Part shown: piece after piece, positions 1 to 6,746 of the stretch | How the letters are laid out: each line of letters starts with the position of its first letter | Numbering within the stretch: the stretch's first letter is position 1 | DNA from: Clostridiales bacterium | GTDB lineage: Bacteria; Bacillota; Clostridia; Christensenellales; Borkfalkiaceae | Length of the DNA: 19,054 nt | Assembly: GCA_015069525.1 (NCBI GenBank) | Contig: SVIK01000014.1 | Coordinates: forward strand, 1 to 19,054 | Direction of reading: 5' to 3' | Position numbers and translations under genes: made by a program | Notes under the pieces: generated by a model | The model's input: only the letters and a program-made list of their open reading frames with translations | Database searches by the model: none | What the model was told of the DNA's origin: nothing

Positions 1-108
1 GCTTTGACCGTCGCTACGCTTCGTGCCAAGACGCTTTGCTTCACTATCTCTACCGTTGTGGGAAGAACCGGTACCTTTCTTATGAGCGAACAAACGAATA
101 AATATCAT
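1..108 (-). CDS. rpmA: Ribosomal protein bL27, N-terminal part (runs off the left edge)
   Basis: Only the first 36 codons are inside the window; the gene continues beyond base 1. The translation starts MIFIRLFAHKKGTGSS and continues with NGRDSEAKRLGTKR and SDGQ, the bL27 signature. bL27 sits in the large subunit with its N-terminal tail reaching towards the peptidyl transferase centre. The start is firm: AAGGAG at 117-122 lies 8 bases before the ATG, and an in-frame TAA (121-123) lies just upstream. Bacillota L27 carries a short N-terminal leader that the Prp protease removes before assembly; here the leader is MIFIRLFA, only 8 residues, with LFA/HKKG resembling the known cleavage site. The gene lies 54 bases after rplU and is surely in the same operon. 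In many Bacillota the prp gene sits between the two; here there is no room for it. Confidence 0.95.
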   Translation of the reverse strand, partial: MIFIRLFAHKKGTGSSHNGRDSEAKRLGTKRSDGQS

Positions 109-162
109 TTTTCTTTCTCCTTAATTCTAATTTCTCTTTCCCCTTAGTAGGGGGCGATGCGG

Positions 163-468
163 TTAAAGTTCGATTTTTTCTACTTTAACAGCGGTGAAAG
201 GTTGTCTATGACCTTGCTTTTTACGCTCGTTCTTCTTTGCTTTATACTTGAAGACGATAATCTTTTTCGCTTTGTCTTGCTTAACAACCGTTGCAGTCAC
301 CTTTGCAGAAGCAACTTCTGCGCCAGCTTTGATACCGTTCTCGTCGGAAACCATAAGCACTTTGAATTCTACGGTGTCGCCTTCGTTTGCCGAAAGTTTT
401 TCTACGCGAACTACGTCGCCTTCCGCTACTTTGTATTGCTTGTTTCCGTTATCGATGATAGCGTACAT
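163..468 (-). CDS. rplU: Ribosomal protein bL21
   Basis: This 101-residue protein has the length and sequence of bL21: it opens MYAIIDNGNKQYKVAEGD and has the basic KKNERKKQGHRQPFT segment near residues 77-91 that contacts 23S rRNA. bL21 is an early-assembling protein of the large ribosomal subunit. A strong AGGAGG (478-483, read on the minus strand) lies 9 bases before the ATG, so the start is secure. It is the first gene of an operon continuing into rpmA. A sigma-A-like promoter and a structured leader of about 100 bases precede it, suggesting the leader-mediated control known for rplU operons in Bacillota. The usual intervening prp gene is absent. Confidence 0.97.
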   Translation of the reverse strand: MYAIIDNGNKQYKVAEGDVVRVEKLSANEGDTVEFKVLMVSDENGIKAGAEVASAKVTATVVKQDKAKKIIVFKYKAKKNERKKQGHRQPFTAVKVEKIEL

Positions 469-578
469 ACAATTTTACCTCCTCTTTCCAGTCTCGAAGA
501 ATATCCAAGGCGTGCCATTTTGGGTATATCCCCTAAAAATTGCAACTTAAAAACAGCCCGTTTCTATCGGCTCGGATA
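469..578 (-). promoter_or_regulatory. Possible ribosomal protein L21 leader RNA
   Basis: The rplU mRNA has a 5' leader of roughly 105 bases. Read on the minus strand, TATCCGAG (578-571) can pair with CTTGGATA (509-502), 8 pairs with one G-U, closing a domain that holds a small AGCC/GGCT hairpin followed by a U run and an internal region containing ACCCAAAATGGC. Bacillota rplU operons are known to carry an L21 leader element; position and a closing stem fit, but I matched no published consensus in detail. The predicted transcription start (about 575) would cut off the first few bases of the closing stem, so the fold is uncertain. Confidence 0.4.
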
Positions 579-580
579 CT

Positions 581-610
581 ACTATATCATATTTATAAAC
601 ACCCCGTCAA
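581..610 (-). promoter_or_regulatory. Sigma-A promoter of rplU-rpmA
   Basis: On the minus strand TTGACG (610-605) is followed after 18 bases by TATAGT (586-581). A 16-base spacing to GATATA (588-583) is an alternative -10. The start of transcription would be near 575, giving a leader of about 105 bases. Confidence 0.65.
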
Positions 611-715
611 GCAATTTTTCTTTCCTTTTTCGAAAAAAATCAAATTTTTCCACAAAAAAGCGTATTTTTCATACGCAAACGCGGTAAACTGTGAAAAACG
701 GAAAAGGAGCAAATT

Positions 716-1162
716 ATGGAAGACAAACAAATTAAACAAACGGAAGAAATTCTTTCCGAAATCTATCGCAACGCACAACTTGCTTTACAATCGATTGCCA
801 ACATCCTTCCCCAAGTAGAGGACGAGGAGGTGAAAGCAGAGCTTTCTTCTCAACACGAAGAATATGAAAAATTCTCGGCAAGAGCGTCTATGCTCGCGAA
901 AGATAAGGGGTTAGAGCTCAAAGAACCCAACCCTTTCAAGAAGATGATGATGTGGGGTTCGATTAAAATGAACTCCATGATGGACAACTCCCGTGCGCAT
1001 ATTGCGGACATGATGTTGCAAGGCACGGTTATGGGGATAACCGCCCTTAGAAAGTCGCAAGGCGAATCTTGCATTGAGGGGGCAGACGACGTTTTACAAC
1101 TGCTCGACGATATGATTTCCGCCGAAGAAAAGTTTGAAAAGACGTGGAAAGCGTATTTGTAA
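716..1162 (+). CDS. Small helical protein of unknown function, possibly ferritin-like
   Basis: A real gene: AAGGAG at 705-710 precedes the ATG and a good intrinsic terminator follows at 1252-1287. The 148-residue product is soluble, with no signal peptide or membrane segment. It is predicted almost wholly helical, with heptad-like acidic and basic stretches (SEIYRNAQLALQSIANI at 14-30; EELSSQ/HEEYEKF near 42-53) and a methionine-rich middle (KKMMMWGSIKMNSMMD near 75-90). The pattern of four amphipathic helices with scattered Glu, His and Tyr resembles ferritin-like bundle proteins such as the DUF2383 type, but I cannot assign a family firmly and see no complete di-iron EXXH pair set. It stands alone, divergent from rplU and convergent with rqcH, so context gives no function. 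Confidence 0.8.
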   Translation: MEDKQIKQTEEILSEIYRNAQLALQSIANILPQVEDEEVKAELSSQHEEYEKFSARASMLAKDKGLELKEPNPFKKMMMWGSIKMNSMMDNSRAHIADMMLQGTVMGITALRKSQGESCIEGADDVLQLLDDMISAEEKFEKTWKAYL

Positions 1163-1251
1163 TAAAGCGAAGCGCCTATCAGCAAGCGAAACTTTCGCCC
1201 GTTGGCGCAAGTGAAGTTTGATAAAATCAAGTGGAGTTTTTGTCTTGTGGC

Positions 1252-1287
1252 AAAAGCGGAATTTATCTATTGATAAGCGCTTTTTTT
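1252..1287 (+). terminator. Intrinsic terminator after the small helical protein gene
   Basis: AAAAGCG (1252-1258) pairs with CGCTTTT (1278-1284), and inside it TTATC (1263-1267) pairs with GATAA (1272-1276) around a TATT loop. The descending arm ends in seven T. It lies about 90 bases after the stop codon of the plus-strand gene. Confidence 0.75.
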
Positions 1288-1288
1288 A

Positions 1289-1314
1289 GCCCCGCGCAAC
1301 GGTTTGCGCGGGGC
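1289..1314. terminator. GC-rich 11-bp hairpin in the convergent gap
   Basis: GCCCCGCGCAA (1289-1299) and TTGCGCGGGGC (1304-1314) form a perfect 11-bp stem with a 4-base loop, 14 bases beyond the rqcH stop on the minus strand. Neither strand has a run of T directly after it, so it is not a textbook intrinsic terminator. On the minus strand it is followed by the mirror of the 1252-1287 hairpin, and together they probably stop transcription from rqcH or block RNA decay. Confidence 0.5.
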
Positions 1315-1327
1315 GATTCGCGTTCGT

Positions 1328-3052
1328 TTAATTTTCCTCCAACCTTGCGTTTACAAGCACCGTTTTATAATCGGTGTACGTGACGAACCCTGCCTTGCTC
1401 CCTTTCGGTTTTTTAACGAATTTGCGCTTACAATAATCGACAGGGATTTTATCTCCGCCCTGCGCTTGGGAGTAATACGCACACAGTTTTGCCCCGTATA
1501 AAAGGGTTTCATCGCATACCTGCCCCCCTTCTGCAAAAATAATTACGTGCGAGGAGTGGTATTTTTGCACGTGCAACCAAATATCGTCGGGGGAGGCGAT
1601 TTTTAACAAACGTTCGTTTTGTAAATTGTTTCTCCCAACGAGTATTTTTTTGCCGTTATGCTCGTATTCCCTAAACGGAATAGGCGTTTCCTTTTTATTC
1701 TTCTTCGCCACCGCTTTTTGCGCGCGAAGCACGCCCGCTTCCGTCAATTCCGTTTCAATTTCCTTTAAATCCTCGTCCGTTTCCGCCACGGCGAGAAAGG
1801 AAAGGATACTCTCCGCATACGAAAGCTCGTTTTCGTCCTCTCTTTCTCTCGGCAACAAAATTTCCTTCGCGCGCTTTTGCTTATTGTACAGTTTAAAATA
1901 CTTTTGCGCGTTCTTCGCAGGAGAAAGCAGGGGGTCGAGCGAAATTTTCATCTTCCCGCCCGCCTCGTCGTACCAATTGACGAGCTCGACAAAGCGCAAG
2001 CCTTTTTCCATCGCGTATAAATTTGCCGTCAAAAGCTCGCCTTTTACGCGGTTTTCCTCCGCCTTTTCCGCTTCACACAGTTTCTCTCTACATTCTTGCA
2101 AGCGTTTATTTATCTTTTTTATTTGCGTTTTTACCGCGCTTTCCAACCGCCTTTTTTTATCGTCAAATCCCTTTTTCGTTTCCCGTTTCGTATAAAATTC
2201 GTCCTGCGCCTTACAAAGGGAGGGCGTAGCGACGCCCCCGTCTACGGGGAAGGCGAAAAAGTCGGTGATTACCCCCTTTTCCACCCTTACACACGGGTTG
2301 TTTGGTTCGTTTAGACAAAACGCTCCTACGAATTTCCAAATAGGCGTTTTCGCCGAAGGGGATAAGCAAAGGGCAAGCGAGCCGTTTTCTTTTTCCGCAC
2401 GTTTCACCATTTCTCTTGCCGTAGGCAACGCCACCCCCGACACCGCCCCGAAAACGAATTCCGCAAGCGTTTCTTTATCTAAATCCCCGCTCCTGTTCTC
2501 CATAAAATTTTTCAGTCTTTTCAAAATCTCTTCGCTATCAAGGGGAGAGGCTTTGTCTTGCGGAGTAGGATACACGTATTTCGCCCCCGTAAATAAAATG
2601 CGGTGGGTATCGTCCACTAACGACGTCGTTTTCAACGCCCCGAGCACCGTTCCCTTTTCCACGAGCACGACGTTCGAATATTTCCCCATCAACTCGCAAA
2701 CGAGCGTTCTATCGCTCTCGGAAAAATCGGTAGTACAATGCAAATCGATTTCCACAATCCGTTCAAACTCGTGTTGACGCACGGCGCGAATTTCGGCGTT
2801 TTGCAAATGCTTTCTAAGGAGCATGCAAAAATTAGGAGCAACGGCAAGCGGTTCTTTTTCCGTAGTGGAAAGGCATACGCGGGCGTTGGAAGCGTTGGCG
2901 CTGACAATCAGCTTCACCGTGCTTTTCCCCGTGTAGACGATAAAGGTGAGTTCGTCCTTATTCACCTGCGATATTCGATTGATTTTTCCTCCGACGAGCA
3001 AAGCGTTCAATTCGGCAACGCTACGGCGGATATGAAAGGCGTCCTGAGGCAT
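1328..3052 (-). CDS. rqcH: RqcH, ribosome quality control factor (NFACT family)
   Basis: The 574-residue protein matches RqcH/Rqc2/NEMF in length and order: NFACT-N (about 1-250, with FCMLLRKHL at 76-84), a charged coiled-coil middle (about 300-430) and a C-terminal NFACT-R domain with IWLHVQKYHSSHVII near 490-505. RqcH binds split 50S subunits carrying stalled peptidyl-tRNA and directs addition of C-terminal alanine tails that mark the chain for proteases such as ClpXP. The frame stays open upstream to 3136, but I take the ATG at 3052 because CGGAG (about 3059-3063) sits 6 bases before it and MPQDAFHIRR fits the family's N-terminus. The conserved Asp-Arg pair (97/98 in B. subtilis) is Glu97-Arg98 here. 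Older names are fbpA and yloA. It is single, with its own promoter, divergent from tig. Confidence 0.95.
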   Translation of the reverse strand: MPQDAFHIRRSVAELNALLVGGKINRISQVNKDELTFIVYTGKSTVKLIVSANASNARVCLSTTEKEPLAVAPNFCMLLRKHLQNAEIRAVRQHEFERIVEIDLHCTTDFSESDRTLVCELMGKYSNVVLVEKGTVLGALKTTSLVDDTHRILFTGAKYVYPTPQDKASPLDSEEILKRLKNFMENRSGDLDKETLAEFVFGAVSGVALPTAREMVKRAEKENGSLALCLSPSAKTPIWKFVGAFCLNEPNNPCVRVEKGVITDFFAFPVDGGVATPSLCKAQDEFYTKRETKKGFDDKKRRLESAVKTQIKKINKRLQECREKLCEAEKAEENRVKGELLTANLYAMEKGLRFVELVNWYDEAGGKMKISLDPLLSPAKNAQKYFKLYNKQKRAKEILLPREREDENELSYAESILSFLAVAETDEDLKEIETELTEAGVLRAQKAVAKKNKKETPIPFREYEHNGKKILVGRNNLQNERLLKIASPDDIWLHVQKYHSSHVIIFAEGGQVCDETLLYGAKLCAYYSQAQGGDKIPVDYCKRKFVKKPKGSKAGFVTYTDYKTVLVNARLEEN

Positions 3053-3124
3053 TTTTATCTCCGTGCCCGTCGTTTTTCTGCAAAAAATGCAAAAAAGCGT
3101 CGAAGCGCAAAATTCTTTTTTTAA

Positions 3125-3153
3125 ATTATACCGCAAAAATCGTAAATTGTAAA
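3125..3153 (-). promoter_or_regulatory. Sigma-A promoter of rqcH
   Basis: On the minus strand TTTACA (3153-3148), exactly 17 bases, then a perfect TATAAT (3130-3125). Transcription would begin near 3118, about 65 bases before the chosen rqcH start at 3052. This supports that start over the upstream one at 3136, which lies upstream of the transcription start and so outside this mRNA. Confidence 0.8.
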
Positions 3154-3162
3154 TAAAAACGC

Positions 3163-3191
3163 TTTATTTTCTTCGATAAATGTGATAAAAT
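3163..3191 (+). promoter_or_regulatory. Probable promoter of tig-clpP
   Basis: TTTATT (3163-3168), 17 bases, TAAAAT (3186-3191). The -35 is weak. The predicted leader of about 80 bases contains a perfect short palindrome, GAAAAC-TAT-GTTTTC (3207-3221). The promoter lies back to back with that of rqcH. Confidence 0.5.
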
Positions 3192-3279
3192 GTAATGAGC
3201 AAAACTGAAAACTATGTTTTCCGTCTTGCAAAAACGGTTATAAATAAAGCAAACAAACATATAGCAGGAGAAAAGTATC

Positions 3280-4575
3280 ATGAAGTACACCACCAAAGCA
3301 AGTGAAAAAAGCACGGTAAAAATCACGCTTAAATTCGACGCGGAAGAATTCAAGTCCGCACAAACGCAAGCGTACCTTAAAAGCAGACACAAGTTCAGCA
3401 TTAACGGTTTCCGTAAAGGCAAAGCGCCCAAGAATGTTATTGAAAACGTATACGGCAAAGGCGTGTTCTATGAAGACGCGCTCAATATCCTTTTCGGAGA
3501 TAACTACGGCGACGTAATCGAAAAATGCGAAAAGAAGTTTACAGTCGTTGGCGACCCTGACGTTTCCGTAGAAGATTTTTCGGAAGAAGGCGTGACGCTC
3601 GTAGCGGTTGTGCCCGTAAAACCCGAGGTAAAAATTTCCAGCTACACGGGTATGAAAATCAAGGAATACGCGTATACTGTTAAAGACGAAGAAATTGATG
3701 CCGACATCAACCGCGTCCTTGATAGAAACGCACGCAAGGTGCCCGTAGAAGGCAGACCTGCTCAACTTGGCGACATCGCGAACATTGATTTCGTAGGTAC
3801 GGTTGACGGTGTGAAATTCGACGGTGGCGAAGCGGAAGGCTTCGATTTGACGCTTGGTAGCGGTCAATTCATCCCCGGCTTTGAAGACCAAGTAGTGGGC
3901 ATGAACGTCGGCGACAAGAAGGACGTAAACGTGACGTTTCCTGAAAATTACCAAGCGGAAAACTTGAAGGGTAAACCCGCAGTATTTGCCGTCACCCTCA
4001 ACAGCTTGCAAGCAAAAGAACTTCCCGAGCTCACCGATGAATTCATCAAAGACGCAACGGGTAGCGAAAGCGTAGAAGCGTACAAAGCAAAGGCGAAAGA
4101 AAGATTGCAAAAGCAAGCGGACGCAAGAAGCAACGACGCTACGGAAAACAGCATTCTCGAAGCTATCGCGCAAAACGCGGAAGCGGAAATCCCCGACGCT
4201 ATGATTGAAAGAGAAATCGATTCTATCGTCAAGAAGTTCGAATATCAACTTATGTATCAAGGCTTAAAGCTTGCCGATTATCTCGACTTCCTTAAAGTAT
4301 CGGAAGCAGATTTTAGAAAGAACTACGTTGACCAAGCGAAGAAGAGCGTTATGAACCAACTCATCATTTCGCAAATCATCAAAAACGAAGCAATTGAAGC
4401 GACGGAAGAAGAAGTGGACGCGAAAATTGCAGAACAAGCGAAATCGGTGGAAAAAGACGTGGCTGAATACAAGAAAGGTATGGACCCTCGTCAATTCGAT
4501 TATATCCGCAACGATATCATCATCACCAAGCTTTTCAGCTTCTTGAAAGCGAACAACGAAATGTATCAAGACTAA
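3280..4575 (+). CDS. tig: Trigger factor, ribosome-associated chaperone and prolyl isomerase
   Basis: The 431-residue protein has all three trigger factor domains. The N-terminal ribosome-binding domain carries the signature GFRKGKAP at 43-50, which docks on L23 at the exit tunnel. An FKBP-like prolyl isomerase domain spans about 155-245 (GDIANIDFVGTVDG; GSGQFIPGFEDQVVGM; VTFPENYQ). The C-terminal helical chaperone domain runs to the end. It shelters nascent chains as they leave the ribosome. AGGAG (3266-3270) precedes the ATG. It is the first gene of the conserved tig-clpP-clpX block, and clpP follows after 21 bases with no terminator, so the two are cotranscribed. Confidence 0.98.
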   Translation: MKYTTKASEKSTVKITLKFDAEEFKSAQTQAYLKSRHKFSINGFRKGKAPKNVIENVYGKGVFYEDALNILFGDNYGDVIEKCEKKFTVVGDPDVSVEDFSEEGVTLVAVVPVKPEVKISSYTGMKIKEYAYTVKDEEIDADINRVLDRNARKVPVEGRPAQLGDIANIDFVGTVDGVKFDGGEAEGFDLTLGSGQFIPGFEDQVVGMNVGDKKDVNVTFPENYQAENLKGKPAVFAVTLNSLQAKELPELTDEFIKDATGSESVEAYKAKAKERLQKQADARSNDATENSILEAIAQNAEAEIPDAMIEREIDSIVKKFEYQLMYQGLKLADYLDFLKVSEADFRKNYVDQAKKSVMNQLIISQIIKNEAIEATEEEVDAKIAEQAKSVEKDVAEYKKGMDPRQFDYIRNDIIITKLFSFLKANNEMYQD

Positions 4576-4596
4576 TTTAGCGACAAGGAAAATAGT

Positions 4597-5190
4597 ATGG
4601 AAACAAAAAACGTATTGGTCCCCTACGTTGTAGAACGCACCTCCTCGGGCGAACGCACGTACGACTTATATTCAAGGCTGTTAGACGACAGAATTATCTT
4701 TTTGAGCGGTGAAATCAACGACGCCGTTGCAAATACCGTCGTCGCACAGCTCATCTACCTCGAAGGGAAAGACCCTACGAAAGACATCAGCTTGTACATC
4801 AACTCCCCTGGCGGTAGCGTATCGGCAGGCATGGCGATTTACGACACGATGAACTATATCAAATGCGACGTATCGACGATTTGTATCGGTTTGGCGGCGT
4901 CTATGGGCGCGTTCTTGTTATCGAGCGGTGCAAAAGGCAAACGCTATGCGTTGCCCAACAGCGAAATCATGATTCATCAACCCCTCGGTGGCGCGCAAGG
5001 GCAAGCAAGCGATATCAAAATTCAAGCGGAGCATATCCTTCGCACGAAAGCGAAGCTCAACCGAATCCTCGCAGAAAACACGGGCAGAGATATCGCTACG
5101 ATTGAAAGGGACACCGATAGAGATAACTATATGTCGGCGGAAGAAGCACGTGCATACGGGCTTATCGACAGAGTGTTCGTCAGCAGATAA
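4597..5190 (+). CDS. clpP: ClpP, ATP-dependent protease proteolytic subunit
   Basis: The 197-residue protein is a standard-length ClpP serine peptidase (S14). The catalytic triad is Ser102 (in GLAASMGAFLLSSG), His127 (in EIMIHQPLGG) and Asp176 (in ERDTDRDNYMS); the spacing between Ser and Asp equals that of B. subtilis ClpP. Other landmarks are YINSPGGSVSAGMAIYD at 68-84 and the C-terminal GLIDRV. ClpP forms a 14-mer barrel that degrades proteins fed by ClpX or other AAA+ partners. AAGGA (4585-4589) precedes the ATG. It shares an mRNA with tig and ends at an intrinsic terminator. No CtsR- or CIRCE-like operator is visible upstream. Confidence 0.98.
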   Translation: METKNVLVPYVVERTSSGERTYDLYSRLLDDRIIFLSGEINDAVANTVVAQLIYLEGKDPTKDISLYINSPGGSVSAGMAIYDTMNYIKCDVSTICIGLAASMGAFLLSSGAKGKRYALPNSEIMIHQPLGGAQGQASDIKIQAEHILRTKAKLNRILAENTGRDIATIERDTDRDNYMSAEEARAYGLIDRVFVSR

Positions 5191-5212
5191 TCGCACCAAA
5201 ACACACGAACTA

Positions 5213-5249
5213 CGCGCAAAACTTTTTCAAGGTTTTGCGCGGTCTTTTT
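5213..5249 (+). terminator. Intrinsic terminator after clpP
   Basis: CGCGCAAAAC (5213-5222) pairs perfectly with GTTTTGCGCG (5232-5241), 10 bp, followed by GTC and five T. It separates tig-clpP from clpX, which must therefore have its own promoter or depend on readthrough. Confidence 0.85.
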
Positions 5250-5289
5250 CCAAACGGATTATACGCGATTAAAACCGCTTGGAAAAGGG

Positions 5290-5349
5290 TATATACTATA
5301 TAGCAATATATAATAGTGGCTTATCAAAGCAAAAACTGCATAGTATATA
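5290..5349. promoter_or_regulatory. AT-rich inverted repeat and candidate clpX promoter region
   Basis: TATATACTAT (5290-5299) recurs inverted as ATAGTATATA (5340-5349), perfect 10-bp arms 40 bases apart. Between them lie a -10-like TATAAT (5309-5314), and another, TATACT (5292-5297), overlaps the left arm. No convincing -35 box stands 16-18 bases before either. The segment sits between the clpP terminator and clpX, so it probably contains the clpX promoter, and the repeat may be an operator or an mRNA stem. Its -10-like composition means part of the repeat may be chance. Confidence 0.4.
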
Positions 5350-5379
5350 GCATATTAAAAAACGGAGCAATCAAAATTC

Positions 5380-6618
5380 ATGGCAAATAAAAATCAACAT
5401 TGTTCATTTTGCGGAAAACCCAAGGAAGAAACCCGTCGTTTAATCACGGGCCCCGACGGCGCTTGTATCTGCGACGAGTGCGTGGAAATTTGCAAGTCTA
5501 TGGTGGAGGAATGGGAAAACGATAAAGAACCGCAAAAGGACGTACCCTTGAAAAAACCTGCGGAAATCAAGGCGGAACTCGACAAATACATCGTCGGGCA
5601 AGACAAAGCAAAGCGCGTGCTTTCCGTGGCGGTATATAACCATTATAAGCGTATTAACGCCCTGTCCAAAGACAAAAAGGAGGACGACGGCGTAGAGATT
5701 GAAAAGAGCAACGTTCTTCTTCTCGGCCCTACGGGAAGCGGGAAAACCTTGCTTGCAAAAACGCTTGCAAAAATCCTCAACGTACCCTTTGCGACGGCGG
5801 ACGCAACGACGCTTACGGAAGCGGGCTACGTGGGCGAGGACGTGGAAAATATCCTCTTAAAGCTTATCCAAAACGCCGATTACGACGTGGAAAGGGCTGG
5901 ACGCGGTATTATCTACATCGACGAAATCGACAAAATTTCGAGAAAGAGCGAAAACGTATCCATTACGCGCGACGTATCGGGCGAAGGCGTGCAACAAGCG
6001 CTCCTTAAAATCATCGAGAGCACGACGGCAAGCGTTCCCCCCCAAGGCGGTAGAAAACACCCCAATCAAGAATGTTTGCGTATCGACACGACGAACATCC
6101 TCTTTATCTGTGGCGGTGCGTTCGTGGGCTTGGATAAAATCGTTTCTTCGAGAAAGGACGATACGACGCTTGGGTTTGGTGGAAAAGTGCGCTTGGGCGC
6201 AAACGAAGTGGATTACAGCGTGCTTGACGACGTAAAACCGCAAGATTTGACCAAGTTTGGTTTAATCCCCGAATTCGTGGGTAGACTCCCCATCGTCGTC
6301 AATCTCGACCCGCTTGGCGAAGACGCGCTCGTGAAAATTTTAACCGAGCCGAAGAACGCGATTATCAAGCAATATCAAAAGCTCGTCGGCTTCGACGGTG
6401 TGAAATTGACGGTAGAGGAAGACGCGGTGCGCGAAATTGCGCAAACGGCAATCCGCTTAAAAACGGGCGCTCGTGGGCTTCGTACCATTATCGAAAGCGT
6501 TATGACGGAAGTTATGTACAAAATCCCTTCCGAACAAAACGTAGAAGAAGTGATTATCACGAAAGAGTGCTTAACGGACGGCATCTCCCCCAAGCTTATC
6601 TATAAACAATCCGCTTAA
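5380..6618 (+). CDS. clpX: ClpX, AAA+ unfoldase of the ClpXP protease
   Basis: The 412-residue protein has the full ClpX layout: an N-terminal zinc-binding domain with Cys8, Cys11, Cys31 and Cys34; Walker A GPTGSGKT at 116-123; the pore loop GYVG at 149-152; Walker B IIYIDEID at 177-184; the RKH loop at 225-227; the ClpP-docking loop as LGF at 264-266 (IGF in many species); and sensor 2 GARGLR near 367-372. It unfolds tagged proteins and passes them into ClpP. GGAG (5364-5367) lies 12 bases before the ATG, slightly long. Unlike species where all three genes are cotranscribed, a terminator separates it from clpP. A strong terminator follows. Confidence 0.98.
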   Translation: MANKNQHCSFCGKPKEETRRLITGPDGACICDECVEICKSMVEEWENDKEPQKDVPLKKPAEIKAELDKYIVGQDKAKRVLSVAVYNHYKRINALSKDKKEDDGVEIEKSNVLLLGPTGSGKTLLAKTLAKILNVPFATADATTLTEAGYVGEDVENILLKLIQNADYDVERAGRGIIYIDEIDKISRKSENVSITRDVSGEGVQQALLKIIESTTASVPPQGGRKHPNQECLRIDTTNILFICGGAFVGLDKIVSSRKDDTTLGFGGKVRLGANEVDYSVLDDVKPQDLTKFGLIPEFVGRLPIVVNLDPLGEDALVKILTEPKNAIIKQYQKLVGFDGVKLTVEEDAVREIAQTAIRLKTGARGLRTIIESVMTEVMYKIPSEQNVEEVIITKECLTDGISPKLIYKQSA

Positions 6619-6633
6619 TCTTAAAATACAATT

Positions 6634-6668
6634 AACCCGCGCGATTTTCATCGCGCGGGTTTTTCTTT
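6634..6668 (+). terminator. Intrinsic terminator after clpX
   Basis: AACCCGCGCGA (6634-6644) and TCGCGCGGGTT (6651-6661) make a perfect 11-bp stem with a 6-base loop, followed by a T-rich tail to 6668. It may also act on the minus strand after spoIVFB, although the tail there is less T-rich. Confidence 0.9.
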
Positions 6669-6673
6669 TCAAC

Positions 6674-6737
6674 GCATACTTGGTATGCCCGTTTTATTCC
6701 GTTTGTACATGGTACGTCCATTTTTAACACGTACATG
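6674..6737. repeat. Cluster of short palindromes in the clpX/spoIVFB convergent gap
   Basis: GCATAC-TTG-GTATGC (6674-6688) and GTAC-ATG-GTAC (6705-6715) are both perfect small palindromes with a 3-base centre, and GTACATG recurs at 6731-6737. Each is followed by CC-type bases and a T-rich stretch, giving a loose repeat of about 21-28 bases. It could be a set of decayed terminators or a small binding-site array; I do not recognise it. Confidence 0.4.
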
Positions 6738-6746
6738 CCCCCGCTT

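Noticed and set aside
3154..3279. CtsR or CIRCE heat-shock operators before tig-clpP or clpX
   Set aside because: No GGTCAAA tandem heptads and no TTAGCACTC-N9-GAGTGCTAA found in 3154-3279 or 5191-5379.
3238..4260. Long minus-strand open frame of 340 codons opposite tig, and similar long frames opposite the aminotransferase, lysS (13422-14102, 14151-14732) and lysS plus the unknown membrane protein (14594-15391)
   Set aside because: They lie wholly opposite clear genes, have no ribosome binding sites and show low-complexity Phe/Val/Arg-rich translations typical of antisense frames produced by codon bias.
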